From: Candidatus Dormiibacterota bacterium
GTDB lineage: Bacteria > Chloroflexota > Dormibacteria > Dormibacterales > Dormibacteraceae
DNA length: 41,050 nucleotides
Direction of reading: 5' to 3'
Assembly: GCA_955652835.1 (NCBI GenBank)
Contig: CATPBO010000114.1
Coordinates: 1-41,050 of the forward strand
Under the pieces are notes generated by a model. The model was not told the DNA's origin. It was given only the letters and a program-made list of their open reading frames with translations, and did not search any database. Of this stretch, positions 17,266 through 25,402 are shown piece after piece. Each line of letters begins with the position of its first letter. Position 1 is the stretch's first letter. A program made the position numbers and the translations under genes.

Positions 17266-18702
17266 GTGCCTGAGCATGAGATCGGGGTGGTCGGTCTGGC
17301 GACGATGGGGGAAAACCTGGCCCGCAACCTGGCGTCACACAAGGTTCGGGTCGCTGTCTACAACCGAACCCGCCGGCGTACCGACGATTTCATGGCCGTA
17401 CACAGCGGCGAGGGCGACTTTCGACCGGCCGGTTCGCTCGACGAGCTGGCGCGGCTGCTCCAATCGCCGCGCGCGATCCTCCTCATGGTGAAGGCAGGGT
17501 CGGCCGTCGACGAGGCGATCGATGCGCTCTCGCGTGTGCTGCAACCCGGCGACACGATCATCGACGGCGGCAACTCGCTGTTCCACGACACCCGCCGACG
17601 GGCGGCGGCTGTCGAGCAGGCGGGTCTCGGATTCATCGGAGCCGGCGTTTCAGGTGGGGAAGAGGGGGCGCTTCGCGGACCGAGCATCATGCCTGGCGGC
17701 ACGCGCGCGTCCTATGAGCGTGTGGCCGAGATGCTGACCGCGATCTCGGCCAAGGTCGAGGGCGTCCCTTGCTGCACGTATATCGGCCCAGACGGGGCCG
17801 GCCACTTCGTGAAGATGGTGCACAACGGGATCGAGTACGCAGACATCCAGCTGATCGCCGAGACCTACGACTTCCTGCTCCAGGTCCTCGGCATGAACGC
17901 CGACGAGCTCGCAGCAGTCTTTCGCGAATGGAACCAGGGCGAGCTCCAGTCTTACCTGATCGAGATCACCGCCAATGTGCTCGCGAAGCACGACGGGGAC
18001 GCCCAGTCGTCACTGGTGGACGCGATAGAGGACGAGGCCGAGCAGAAGGGCACGGGACGGTGGACGAGCGAGTCGGCGCTCGAGCTGGGTGTGCCGCTGA
18101 CCGGCATCACCGAGGCTGTTTTCGCCCGCATGCTGTCGAGCCAAAAAGCGGATCGTGTCAAGGCGGCCACCATCCTGGCTGGCCCGGCTGGAGGCGGGAA
18201 ATCAAGATCCGACCCCGGCTTGATCGATGACGTGCGCGACGCGCTGTACGCGTCGAAGATCGTCGCGTACGCGCAGGGTTTTGAGCACCTACGCGCAGGC
18301 TCGCAGGAGTTTGGCTGGGATCTCGACCTCGGGTCGCTCGCGACGATCTGGCGCGGCGGCTGCATCATCCGGGCGCAGTTCCTCGACCGCATCAAAGACG
18401 CTTACGCGGAATCCCCGGACCTGCAGAATCTCATGCTCGCCCCGTTCTTCCAGCAGGCGCTGGCATCGGCGCAGCGCGCGTGGCGCTCAGTCGTCATGCA
18501 GGCGGTCGACCAGGGAGTGCCCATCCCCGCCTTTGCCTCATCACTGGCGTATTACGACGGGTATCGGCGCGCACGCGGCCCGGCAAATCTCATCCAGGGC
18601 TTGCGCGACTACTTCGGCGCTCACACGTATCACCGCACGGACCGCGATGGGGCCTATCACACGCGCTGGGCGCAGGATGGTTCGGAGGTTCGTACCGACT
18701 AG
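17266..18702 (+). CDS. gnd: 6-phosphogluconate dehydrogenase (decarboxylating)
   Basis: A 478-residue enzyme that converts 6-phosphogluconate to ribulose 5-phosphate and CO2, making NADPH in the oxidative pentose phosphate pathway. It has the dinucleotide-binding start IGVVGLATMGENLARNLASH, the substrate motif FIGAGVSGGEEGALRGPSIM, the catalytic lysine in HFVKMVHNGIEY and a C-terminal domain with IIRAQFLDRI and RRARGPANLIQGLRDYFGAH. The length is that of the long homodimeric form. The cofactor loop reads NRTRRRTDDF, whose arginines favour NADP. The GTG start has no Shine-Dalgarno. Its stop shares the palindrome CTAG with the stop of the convergent topoisomerase gene. Confidence 0.95.
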   Translation: MPEHEIGVVGLATMGENLARNLASHKVRVAVYNRTRRRTDDFMAVHSGEGDFRPAGSLDELARLLQSPRAILLMVKAGSAVDEAIDALSRVLQPGDTIIDGGNSLFHDTRRRAAAVEQAGLGFIGAGVSGGEEGALRGPSIMPGGTRASYERVAEMLTAISAKVEGVPCCTYIGPDGAGHFVKMVHNGIEYADIQLIAETYDFLLQVLGMNADELAAVFREWNQGELQSYLIEITANVLAKHDGDAQSSLVDAIEDEAEQKGTGRWTSESALELGVPLTGITEAVFARMLSSQKADRVKAATILAGPAGGGKSRSDPGLIDDVRDALYASKIVAYAQGFEHLRAGSQEFGWDLDLGSLATIWRGGCIIRAQFLDRIKDAYAESPDLQNLMLAPFFQQALASAQRAWRSVVMQAVDQGVPIPAFASSLAYYDGYRRARGPANLIQGLRDYFGAHTYHRTDRDGAYHTRWAQDGSEVRTD

Positions 18703-19778
18703 GCCGCCTTCGCTCGCACCTTGCGTTTCAGCAAGGCGAGGACTGCAACCTCGTCAGCTTTGAGGTTTCGGTACGCCTTGCTCGACACGACGCTCAAGAT
18801 GCTCTCGAGCGACCCGTCCATATACGTGTCAATCACCCTAGGGTGGACGTACGAGCGGCGGCACACGGCGCGCGTATGCCCGAGCCTTCGCGCGACGCTG
18901 TCGATCGCGGCCACCACGTTGCGTTTGGCCTCCGCATCGGACTCGAAGGCCGCCACATCGCGCAGAGCGCAGGTGGCCAGGACGGTGGCTGACCACGTGC
19001 GGTAGTCCTTGGCGGTGAAATCCTCGCCGCTTATCTCTTGCAGGTACTGGTTGACATCATCCGAATGGACCGTGTGACGTTCGCCCGCGGCGCCGACGTA
19101 CTGGAACAGCATCTGGCCCGGAAGCTCCTCGCATCGCTTGACCACCCGCGCAACACGCCGATTCGTGACGCCGACCTCTACCTCGCGCCCGCTCTTGCCT
19201 TTGAAGAGGAATCGCACTGTCGATCCTGTGATAGTCACGTGCCGGTCGCGCAAGGTGGTGAGACCGAAGGAGCCGTTCTCACGCGCGTACTCCTCGTTGC
19301 CGATCCGGGCATAAGTCATCTCGAGCAACCGCACGATGGTCGCGACCACCTTCTCGCGCGGCAGGCCGGGCTGCCCCATGTCACGAGCGACGCGGCGCCT
19401 GATTCGTGGCAGCGCGCGAGCAAAGCCAACCATGCGCGAGAACTTGTCGGCATCGCGAACCTCGCGCCAGGTGGCGTGGTAGATCCGCTGCTTGCGGCCC
19501 CGGGCATCGCGGCCGGTGGCCTGCAAGTGCCCTCTCGGCCGTGTGGACACCCAAACCTCCTTCCAGGCCGGCGGGATGACGAGGCCGCGAATCCTCTCCA
19601 GGGTGGCCCGATCGGTCACCCGTTTGCCGTCCGGATCGAGGTACGTGAACCCTTTGCCCTTGCGCACACGCCGGATGCCGGGTTCGACGTCGGAGGCATA
19701 GACGAGCCCGGCCTCAGCCGCCTCGGGCGGCCGGACCTTCAGGCCGCGTTCGGTGGTGTTGCTCCGGGACCGCTCCAT
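18699..19778 (-). CDS. DNA topoisomerase IB (poxvirus-like bacterial type)
   Basis: A 359-residue type IB topoisomerase that relaxes supercoils by a transient 3'-phosphotyrosyl link. Visible are the N-terminal GKGFTYLDPDGKRVTDRATL and LVIPPAWKEVWV, the conserved YHATWREVRDADKFSRM, the FLFKGKSGREVEV strands carrying catalytic basic residues, DVNQYLQEISGEDFTAKDYR, and the nucleophile tyrosine in CRRSYVHPRVID. This matches bacterial TopIB over its full length. It starts at ATG 19778, within the end of a small upstream reading frame on the same strand. Its stop lies in CTAG shared with gnd. Confidence 0.94.
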   Translation of the reverse strand: MERSRSNTTERGLKVRPPEAAEAGLVYASDVEPGIRRVRKGKGFTYLDPDGKRVTDRATLERIRGLVIPPAWKEVWVSTRPRGHLQATGRDARGRKQRIYHATWREVRDADKFSRMVGFARALPRIRRRVARDMGQPGLPREKVVATIVRLLEMTYARIGNEEYARENGSFGLTTLRDRHVTITGSTVRFLFKGKSGREVEVGVTNRRVARVVKRCEELPGQMLFQYVGAAGERHTVHSDDVNQYLQEISGEDFTAKDYRTWSATVLATCALRDVAAFESDAEAKRNVVAAIDSVARRLGHTRAVCRRSYVHPRVIDTYMDGSLESILSVVSSKAYRNLKADEVAVLALLKRKVRAKAA

Positions 19779-19987
19779 GTCTGCTGACCAGCCAGCGACA
19801 GGCTACGCTTCCGGGCCCACAGCCGGGCGATCAATTCCTCGCGTGGCGTCAGATCGACACAGGCAAGGCCAAGCCTCCAGACGCTGGCCTGGACAGCAAC
19901 TGGCAGTGGCGCGTCGCACGGGTGCGGACGGGCTACCAGCTGCAGCGCCTGGCCGACCTGGACCAGCATCCGCTCGTGTTCGCTCAC
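19739..19987 (-). CDS. Small hypothetical protein between kbl and topoisomerase IB
   Basis: An 82-residue reading frame from GTG 19987, 27 bp downstream of kbl and overlapping the topoisomerase start by 40 bp. Its codons are strongly G/C-ended like the neighbours, and it contains a helical, charged stretch LTPREELIARLWARKRSLSL. I recognise no family. It could be a real coupled gene or chance; the 236 bp between kbl and the topoisomerase contain no other convincing feature. The C-terminal 13 residues lie inside the topoisomerase gene. Confidence 0.4.
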   Translation of the reverse strand: MSEHERMLVQVGQALQLVARPHPCDAPLPVAVQASVWRLGLACVDLTPREELIARLWARKRSLSLAGQQTWSGPGATPPNAA

Positions 19988-20014
19988 TATCCCAAAAACG
20001 CGCGGGACCGCTCC

Positions 20015-21196
20015 TTACCGGACCAGCTCCTCCCGGGTTTCGACGAACGCCTTGACCGCCCTTTCGAGGTCGGTTTTCGAGTGTCCTGCCGACACCTGGG
20101 TCCTGATGCGTGCCTTGCCCTGGGGGACGACCGGGTACGAAAACCCGACCACATAGACCCCTTTCTCGAGCATGACCTCAGCCATCCGCGCGGCCAGCGT
20201 CGCGTCGCCAATCATCACCGGGACGATCGGGTGGTCACCTGGCAGGATGTCAAAGGCCGCCTCGGTCATCTGGTTGCGGAAGAAGACCGTGTTGTCGCGC
20301 AGCCTCTGCCGCAGCTCGCCCGCCGACCTGATGAGCTCCAGCACCTTCAGGCTTGCGGCCACGATCGATGGCGGGACGGAGTTGGAGAACAGGTAGGGCC
20401 TCGAGCGCTGCCGGAGCATGGCGACGAGCTCCTTACGCCCCGACACGTAGCCTCCGCTCGCGCCGCCCAGGGCTTTGCCCAGCGTCCCGGTGATGGCGTC
20501 GATCCGGCCCATGACTCCGTGGTGCTCGTGCGTGCCACGTCCATTAGCGCCCATGAAGCCGACGGCGTGGGAGTCGTCGACCATGACAAGAGCGTCGTAG
20601 CGCTCGGCCAGGTCACAGATCTCGGGCAGCGGTGCGAGGTAGCCGTCCATCGAGAAAACCCCATCGGTGACCACCATTCGGAATCGGGCGTCAGCGCTGT
20701 CCTTCAACTGACGCTCGAGGTCTTCCATGTCGCGGTTTGCGTAGCGCAGTCGTCGCGCCTTGCAGAGGCGTATGCCGTCGATGATGCTCGCGTGGTTGAG
20801 GCTGTCCGAGATGATCGCGTCGCGCTCGTCGAGGAGCGCCTCGAAGATTCCGCCGTTAGCGTCAAAGCATGATGAGTAGAGGATTGTGTCCTCGGTTCCG
20901 AGGAAATCGGTGAGCGCTGCCTCGAGCTCTTTGTGGACCTCCTGCGTGCCACAGATGAACCGTACCGACGCCATACCATAACCCCAGCGGTCGAGCGCGT
21001 CCTTGGCGGCCGCAACGATCGCGGGATCGTCGGCCAGCCCGAGATAGTTGTTGGCGCACAGGTTCAACACCTCGTGATCCTGGACACTCACGACTGACCC
21101 TTGCGGGCTTGTCAGCACTCGCTCCTTTTTCTCCAGGCCGGCAGCACGGATCTCTTCGAGCTGAGCCAACAAGTGCGATCGCACGCGGTCGAACAT
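20015..21196 (-). CDS. kbl: 2-amino-3-ketobutyrate CoA ligase (glycine C-acetyltransferase)
   Basis: A 393-residue PLP enzyme of the alpha-oxoamine synthase family. It splits 2-amino-3-ketobutyrate with CoA into glycine and acetyl-CoA, the second step of threonine degradation. Motifs include [10 protein letters not shown] near the N-terminus, [38 protein letters not shown] and the PLP lysine in [18 protein letters not shown]. The length equals that of E. coli Kbl. It lies 13 bp downstream of tdh on the same strand, the classic tdh-kbl pair. Confidence 0.96.
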   Translation of the reverse strand: MFDRVRSHLLAQLEEIRAAGLEKKERVLTSPQGSVVSVQDHEVLNLCANNYLGLADDPAIVAAAKDALDRWGYGMASVRFICGTQEVHKELEAALTDFLGTEDTILYSSCFDANGGIFEALLDERDAIISDSLNHASIIDGIRLCKARRLRYANRDMEDLERQLKDSADARFRMVVTDGVFSMDGYLAPLPEICDLAERYDALVMVDDSHAVGFMGANGRGTHEHHGVMGRIDAITGTLGKALGGASGGYVSGRKELVAMLRQRSRPYLFSNSVPPSIVAASLKVLELIRSAGELRQRLRDNTVFFRNQMTEAAFDILPGDHPIVPVMIGDATLAARMAEVMLEKGVYVVGFSYPVVPQGKARIRTQVSAGHSKTDLERAVKAFVETREELVR

Positions 21197-21209
21197 CTAC
21201 CTACACCGC

Positions 21210-22241
21210 CTAGTTCGCGGTCCAGTCGAGCACGACCTTGCCGCACTTACCCGAGTGAGCGACGGCGAAGGCCTCCTCGAACTGCCGGTAGGGAAAGCGG
21301 TGCGTGATGACGGGCGAGATGTCCAGGCCGGTTTGCGTGAACACGGACATTTCGTACCACGTCTCGAAGATCTGGCGGCCGTAAACGCCCTTGACGGTGA
21401 GCATCTTGAGGACGACCTGCGACCAGTCAATTGCAAATTCATGATCCGGCAATCCGAGGATCGCGATGCGACCGCCATGCGACATGTTCGCGATCATGTC
21501 GCGCAGGGCGCTCGCCTGGCCCGACATCTCGAAGGCAACGTCGAATCCCTCTTTCATGCCGAGATCTTCCTGCACCTGAGTCAGCGTGGTGGTGCGGACG
21601 TTGACCGCGCTGGTCACGCCGACCCTGCGTGCGAGCTCGAGCCGGTAGTCGCTGACGTCCGTGATGACAACAAAGCGTGCCCCGTTGTGACGCGCGACCA
21701 TCGCCGCCATGATCCCGATCGGTCCTGCGCCGGCGACCAGCACGTCCTCCGCGACCACACGGAACTGCGTTGCGGTGTGAACGGCGTTGCCGAAGGGGTC
21801 GAAGATGGCGGCCACATCGAGGTCGATCTTGGTCAGGTGTGGCCAGAGATTTACCGCGGGCATGACTATGAGCTCGGCAAAGGCGCCATCGCGTTGCACC
21901 CCGATCCCGACTGTGTTTGCACATAGGGCTCGTCGCCCCGCCATGCAGTTGCGGCAGCGCCCGCATACGATGTGTCCTTCGGCTCCGACGACCTCACCGG
22001 GATAAACCGACGCGACGCCTTCGCCCAGCTCCACGACCTCACCGACGAACTCGTGTCCGACCACGAGCGGCGGATGGATGGTTGCCTGGGCCCACTCGTT
22101 CCAGCTTTCGATGTGGAGGTCGGTGCCGCAGATGCCAGTGCGCAGGACGCGGATCAATACTTCGCCAGGGCCTGGCCGCGGATCGGGTACGTCCTGCAGC
22201 CACAGGCCTGGCTCTGCCTTGGCTTTGACCAGCGCCTTCAC
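21210..22241 (-). CDS. tdh: L-threonine 3-dehydrogenase
   Basis: A 343-residue zinc alcohol-dehydrogenase-family enzyme that oxidises L-threonine to 2-amino-3-ketobutyrate with NAD. Catalytic zinc ligands fall at Cys38 ([12 protein letters not shown]) and His63-Glu64 (VVGHEFVG), the same numbering as E. coli Tdh when GTG 22241 is used as start. Structural zinc cysteines are in [15 protein letters not shown], and [18 protein letters not shown] is the cofactor fold. Starting further upstream would add an atypical arginine-rich leader. TATCCT 7 nt before the GTG and the absence of a Shine-Dalgarno suggest leaderless expression. Confidence 0.95.
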   Translation of the reverse strand: MKALVKAKAEPGLWLQDVPDPRPGPGEVLIRVLRTGICGTDLHIESWNEWAQATIHPPLVVGHEFVGEVVELGEGVASVYPGEVVGAEGHIVCGRCRNCMAGRRALCANTVGIGVQRDGAFAELIVMPAVNLWPHLTKIDLDVAAIFDPFGNAVHTATQFRVVAEDVLVAGAGPIGIMAAMVARHNGARFVVITDVSDYRLELARRVGVTSAVNVRTTTLTQVQEDLGMKEGFDVAFEMSGQASALRDMIANMSHGGRIAILGLPDHEFAIDWSQVVLKMLTVKGVYGRQIFETWYEMSVFTQTGLDISPVITHRFPYRQFEEAFAVAHSGKCGKVVLDWTAN

Positions 22242-22248
22242 TGCAGGC

Positions 22249-22254
22249 AGGATA
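22249..22254 (-). promoter_or_regulatory. Candidate -10 hexamer for leaderless tdh
   Basis: On the minus strand TATCCT is followed by 7 nt and the GTG start of tdh at 22241. There is no ribosome binding site. It is one of several such arrangements in the window. Confidence 0.45.
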
Positions 22255-22288
22255 GCGGCCGATGGAAGGGGCGCTCTCCTCCGGCTAC

Positions 22289-22308
22289 CTCGTCCCTTCA
22301 AGGACGAG
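22289..22308. terminator. Hairpin downstream of the Zur-like gene / upstream of tdh
   Basis: CTCGTCC (22289-22295) pairs perfectly with GGACGAG (22302-22308) with a 6-nt loop. It lies 45-64 bp past the stop of the minus-strand regulator gene and about 50 bp before tdh, so it may terminate the regulator transcript. No T run follows, so an attenuator or plain structural hairpin is also possible. Confidence 0.4.
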
Positions 22309-22352
22309 ATTCGGAAGGTCACCCCACCCGACCACCACCATCACCGTACGTT

Positions 22353-22745
22353 CTAGGCCTGACGCGCTGACTCGCAGTCGGGGCAGATCCCGCTGAACAA
22401 CAGCTGATGGCTCGTGACTTTGAAGCCGGTGCTGCTCGCGACCGCAAAAGACGCGTCCTCCAGGACGCATCCCGGTACCTCGACCACCCGGCCGCAGACA
22501 TCGCAGCGGATGTGCTCGTGGTGCTCGTCGCTAACCTCGTAGTGCACCTTGCCGTCGCCGAGGTCGATGCGCTTGATCAGCCCATCCCGCTCCAGCCCTG
22601 AGACGGCCCTGAACACAGTCGAGTAGTCGGCGGCCCCCAGCGCCTGGACGACGGACTCGTGCAGCTCGTCAATCGACCAGAGATGACGCCCTTCGGCTGC
22701 AAACAGCGTCTTCACCTGGTCGCTGACGGGGCTCGGCCTGGCCAC
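22353..22745 (-). CDS. zur: Fur-family regulator, probably zinc-sensing (Zur)
   Basis: About 130 residues from GTG 22745 (133 from TTG 22754). It has the Fur-family winged helix (ADYSTVFRAVSGLERDGLIK) and dimerisation domain with DEHHEHIRCDVCGRV and the C-terminal cysteine pair in SGICPDCESA, giving two structural zinc CxxC motifs. Fur-family proteins repress uptake genes when metal is bound. It is divergent from a zinc ABC transporter with a repeated palindromic site between them, so Zur is the likely identity; Fur proper is less likely by context. TATAGT ends 8 nt before GTG 22745, suggesting a leaderless mRNA from that start. Confidence 0.85.
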   Translation of the reverse strand: MARPSPVSDQVKTLFAAEGRHLWSIDELHESVVQALGAADYSTVFRAVSGLERDGLIKRIDLGDGKVHYEVSDEHHEHIRCDVCGRVVEVPGCVLEDASFAVASSTGFKVTSHQLLFSGICPDCESARQA

Positions 22746-22753
22746 TGTTCCCA

Positions 22754-22759
22754 ACTATA
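22754..22759 (-). promoter_or_regulatory. Candidate -10 hexamer for zur
   Basis: The minus-strand hexamer TATAGT lies 8 nt before GTG 22745. The adjacent palindrome at 22768-22779 would overlap the region just upstream, so autoregulation is plausible. Confidence 0.4.
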
Positions 22760-22767
22760 CGCACCAA

Positions 22768-22803
22768 ACTTGCGCAAGTCGGTTGTGCAATACTCTTGCG
22801 CGT
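22768..22803. promoter_or_regulatory. Zur-type operator array, three TTGNGCAA-like units on a 13-bp period
   Basis: ACTTGCGCAAGT (22768-22779) is a perfect 12-bp palindrome. Its core TTGCGCAA (22770-22777) recurs as TTGTGCAA (22783-22790) and the weaker TTGCGCGT (22796-22803), each separated by 5 nt. The third copy abuts the ATG of znuA, and TACTCT (22791-22796), a -10-like hexamer, lies between copies two and three. Placement between zur and the zinc transporter suggests zinc-dependent repression of one or both promoters. Confidence 0.6.
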
Positions 22804-23691
22804 ATGCGGCGACGGGCGATCGGATTGTTGTGCTTGGCAGTGCTGGCCGGGGCGTGCGGCGGACCCAGCGCCGGCCCAATCGGCGCGATCAATGTGGTCG
22901 CCGGGGAGAACTTTTGGGGCAGCGTAGCCCTGCAGCTCGGCGGTTCCAAGGTCAACGTCCAGAGCGTGGTCACAGATCCCAACGCCGACCCACATCTTTA
23001 TGAGAGCAGCGCTAACGATGCCCGCGCCTTCGCCGACGCGAGCCTTGTCGTTCTCAACGGCGCAGGCTATGACGCCTGGGGCCAGAAGCTGCTCGATGCC
23101 AACCCCAGCGTGCACCGCCAGGTGCTGGATGTCGCGCAGATGCTCGGCCTGAAGGTGGGCGACAATCCCCACTTCTGGTACAACCCCGACTATGTCGTGC
23201 GCGTGGCGGATCGCATCACAGCGGAATACAAGTCGATCGATTCCGCAAACGCGACGTACTTCGATCAGAGACGCACAGACTTTGCGAACGCGCTCGTTCC
23301 CTACACCGACGAGATCCGAAACATCGAGCAGAAATACTCCGGCACACCTATCGGTGCAACCGAGAGCATCTTCGTGTACATGGCGTCGGCGCTGGGCCTC
23401 AGCTTGACGACGCCGGCTGGATTCATGAATGCCGTCGCCGAGGGCAACGACCCGCCCACATCCGACGTCGTCACGTTCCAGAACCAGATCACGGCGAACC
23501 AGATCAAGGTTCTCGTCTACAACGTGCAGACGACAACCGCAGTGACCACAACCGTAAAGGCGCTTGCCGCCGCGCACCGCATCCCAGGCGTCGGCGTGTC
23601 GGAAACGCTTCTGCCCGAAAACCTGACCTTCCAGGATTGGCAGCTGAAGCAGCTCAAGAGCCTCGAGGCCGCACTCTCGTCGACGCGCTGA
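22804..23691 (+). CDS. znuA: Zinc/manganese ABC transporter substrate-binding lipoprotein (ZnuA family)
   Basis: A 295-residue cluster A-I metal-binding protein. The N-terminus is a lipoprotein signal with lipobox LAGAC (Cys18), so it is anchored outside the membrane. Likely metal ligands are the histidine in DPNADPHLYE, the histidine in DNPHFWYNP and the glutamate of GATESIFVYMA, where ZnuA has a third histidine; the histidine-rich loop of E. coli ZnuA is missing. ATG 22804 directly follows the operator array with no Shine-Dalgarno; TACTCT ends 7 nt upstream, so the mRNA may be leaderless. The next gene overlaps its 3' end. Confidence 0.9.
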   Translation: MRRRAIGLLCLAVLAGACGGPSAGPIGAINVVAGENFWGSVALQLGGSKVNVQSVVTDPNADPHLYESSANDARAFADASLVVLNGAGYDAWGQKLLDANPSVHRQVLDVAQMLGLKVGDNPHFWYNPDYVVRVADRITAEYKSIDSANATYFDQRRTDFANALVPYTDEIRNIEQKYSGTPIGATESIFVYMASALGLSLTTPAGFMNAVAEGNDPPTSDVVTFQNQITANQIKVLVYNVQTTTAVTTTVKALAAAHRIPGVGVSETLLPENLTFQDWQLKQLKSLEAALSSTR

Positions 23692-24482
23692 CTGATCCAG
23701 CGATCGTCGCGCGCGAGCTGACGGCGAGCTACGGCTCGCGTCCGGTCTGGTCTCGCGGCACGTTCGCCATCCCGTCAGGGTCTTTCACCGCGATCCTCGG
23801 TCCCAACGGCGCGGGGAAGTCGACCCTCATCCGCATGATCCTCGGCCAGCTGCAGCCCGCGGGCGGTCAGCTCGACGTGCTAGGCGAGCCTCCGCGCCAT
23901 GGCAACCCGAACATCGGCTACGTCCCGCAGGGCTCCGCGTTCGATCCGGAGCTGTCCATCCGCGGCCGGGACTTCGTCGGTCTGGGGGTCGACGGCCATC
24001 GCTGGGGGGTGCGGCTCGGGGGGCGGCGTGAATCCGCGGCCGCAGCACAAGCAGCCATCGATGCCGTAGGCGCGAGCGGTTACGCAGACCGGCCTCTGGG
24101 AAGCCTGTCAGGCGGTGAGCAGCAGCGCCTGTTGCTCGCGCAAGCCCTGGTGGGGCGGCCTCGCCTGCTGCTGATGGACGAGCCGCTGTCGCACCTCGAC
24201 GTGCGAAATCAGGGAGCCATGGTTCAGCTGATCACGGAGGTCTCTCGCAAGAGGCAGCTCACCGTCCTGCTCATCGCCCACGACGTGAACCTGCTGCTGC
24301 CTCACATCGACCTGGTCCTGTACATCGCGCAAGGCAGGCTGGCGATGGGCCGGCCGGCGGAAATCATCACGTCGCAGCGCCTGACCGAGATCTACTCCTC
24401 GCCGGTCGAGGTCCTCACCGACAGCCGCGGCCGGCTGTTCGTCGTCGGGTTGGAGGAAGAGGTGAGCCATCCACATGCGTGA
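23637..24482 (+). CDS. znuC: Zinc ABC transporter ATP-binding protein (ZnuC family)
   Basis: An ABC ATPase that drives zinc import. Walker A is GPNGAGKS, the signature LSGGEQQRLLLAQAL, Walker B LLLMDEP and the switch histidine VLLIAHDVN. A charged insert (VDGHRWGVRLGGRR) precedes the signature. The start is uncertain: TTG 23637 would overlap znuA by 55 bp, while no ATG, GTG or TTG occurs between there and the conserved VARELTASYG; a CTG at 23688 overlaps the znuA stop (CTGA) and gives a more natural N-terminus. The permease start overlaps its stop by 8 bp. Confidence 0.9.
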   Translation: MAAEAAQEPRGRTLVDALTDPAIVARELTASYGSRPVWSRGTFAIPSGSFTAILGPNGAGKSTLIRMILGQLQPAGGQLDVLGEPPRHGNPNIGYVPQGSAFDPELSIRGRDFVGLGVDGHRWGVRLGGRRESAAAAQAAIDAVGASGYADRPLGSLSGGEQQRLLLAQALVGRPRLLLMDEPLSHLDVRNQGAMVQLITEVSRKRQLTVLLIAHDVNLLLPHIDLVLYIAQGRLAMGRPAEIITSQRLTEIYSSPVEVLTDSRGRLFVVGLEEEVSHPHA

Positions 24483-25386
24483 GCTCGAAATCCTGCTGAC
24501 AGTCTCCAACACCGCCCCGACGCCCGGCTGGAATCTGTTCGACGACCTGGCCGCGCTCTTCCACTACGCGTTCATGGTGCATGCCTTCGAGGCGGGCACC
24601 ATCGTCGCCATCATCGCCGGGGCAATCGGCTACTTCGTCGTGTTGAGAGGTTCCGCATTCGCCGCCCATGCCCTCTCACACATCGGGTTCGCTGGAGCAA
24701 CCGGTGCGGTGGTGCTGGGGATCAGTCCCGTCTTTGGGCTGCTGGCGTTCACCCTCGCAAGCGGCGCGACGATTGGAGTCTTGGGAAACCGCCTGCGCGG
24801 GCGAGACGTAACCATCGGGATAGTGCTTGCCTGGACACTCGGCCTCGGCGTGCTGTTCATCTCTCTTTATCGCGGTTATGCGACCGAGGCCTATGCCTTG
24901 CTGTTTGGAGAGATTCTCGGCATTAGCTCCACCGACGTCGTGATCACGCTTGTCGCGGGCATCATCACCATCGCCGGCCTGGTAGCGATCTACCGTCCAC
25001 TCCTTTTCTCGTCTGTGGACGAGGACCTGGCGAGCGCCAAAGGCGTCCCGGTCACCGTCCTGTCGATCGCCTTTATGGCGATCCTCGCTGTCGCCGTCAC
25101 CGAGGCTGTTCAGGTGGTGGGCGTGCTGCTGATCTTCGCGCTTATCGTCACGCCGGCCGCCATCGCCGTGCGGTTCACGAGCCGGCCGCCCGCCGCGATC
25201 CTCATCGGCATCGCGCTGGCGCTCTGGTTCACGTGGCTCGGTCTGGCCATCGCCTACTACTCTCCGCACCCCGTCAGCTTCTTCATCACGTCTCTCGCGT
25301 TTGCCACGTATGTCGGGGTCAGGCTGTCAGAACCAGTCAGGAGTCGTCTGCAACGAAGTAAGGCGGCAGCGCCGGTGAGCGGTTAG
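24475..25386 (+). CDS. znuB: Zinc ABC transporter permease (ZnuB/ABC-3 family)
   Basis: A 303-residue permease with about eight or nine helices. The ABC-3 family features are clear: FVVLRGSAFAAHALSHIGFAG near residue 60-80, GRDVTIGIVLAWTLGLGVLF, FGEILGISSTDVVI, and ALIVTPAAIAVRFTSRP near the C-terminus. It forms the membrane channel of the zinc importer with the two preceding products. ATG 24475 overlaps the ATPase stop. The operon appears to end here; the carboxypeptidase gene starts 16 bp later and has its own -10-like sequence. Confidence 0.92.
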   Translation: MRELEILLTVSNTAPTPGWNLFDDLAALFHYAFMVHAFEAGTIVAIIAGAIGYFVVLRGSAFAAHALSHIGFAGATGAVVLGISPVFGLLAFTLASGATIGVLGNRLRGRDVTIGIVLAWTLGLGVLFISLYRGYATEAYALLFGEILGISSTDVVITLVAGIITIAGLVAIYRPLLFSSVDEDLASAKGVPVTVLSIAFMAILAVAVTEAVQVVGVLLIFALIVTPAAIAVRFTSRPPAAILIGIALALWFTWLGLAIAYYSPHPVSFFITSLAFATYVGVRLSEPVRSRLQRSKAAAPVSG

Positions 25387-25402
25387 CTATGTTTTTCCCG
25401 GC

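Noticed and set aside
19922-20872. Plus-strand open frame opposite kbl
   Set aside because: Entirely antisense to kbl, whose motifs and length are complete.
22320-22345. ACC-rich stretch (CCACCCGACCACCACCATCACC) as a repeat element
   Set aside because: Short, irregular and single; no second copy seen in the window.
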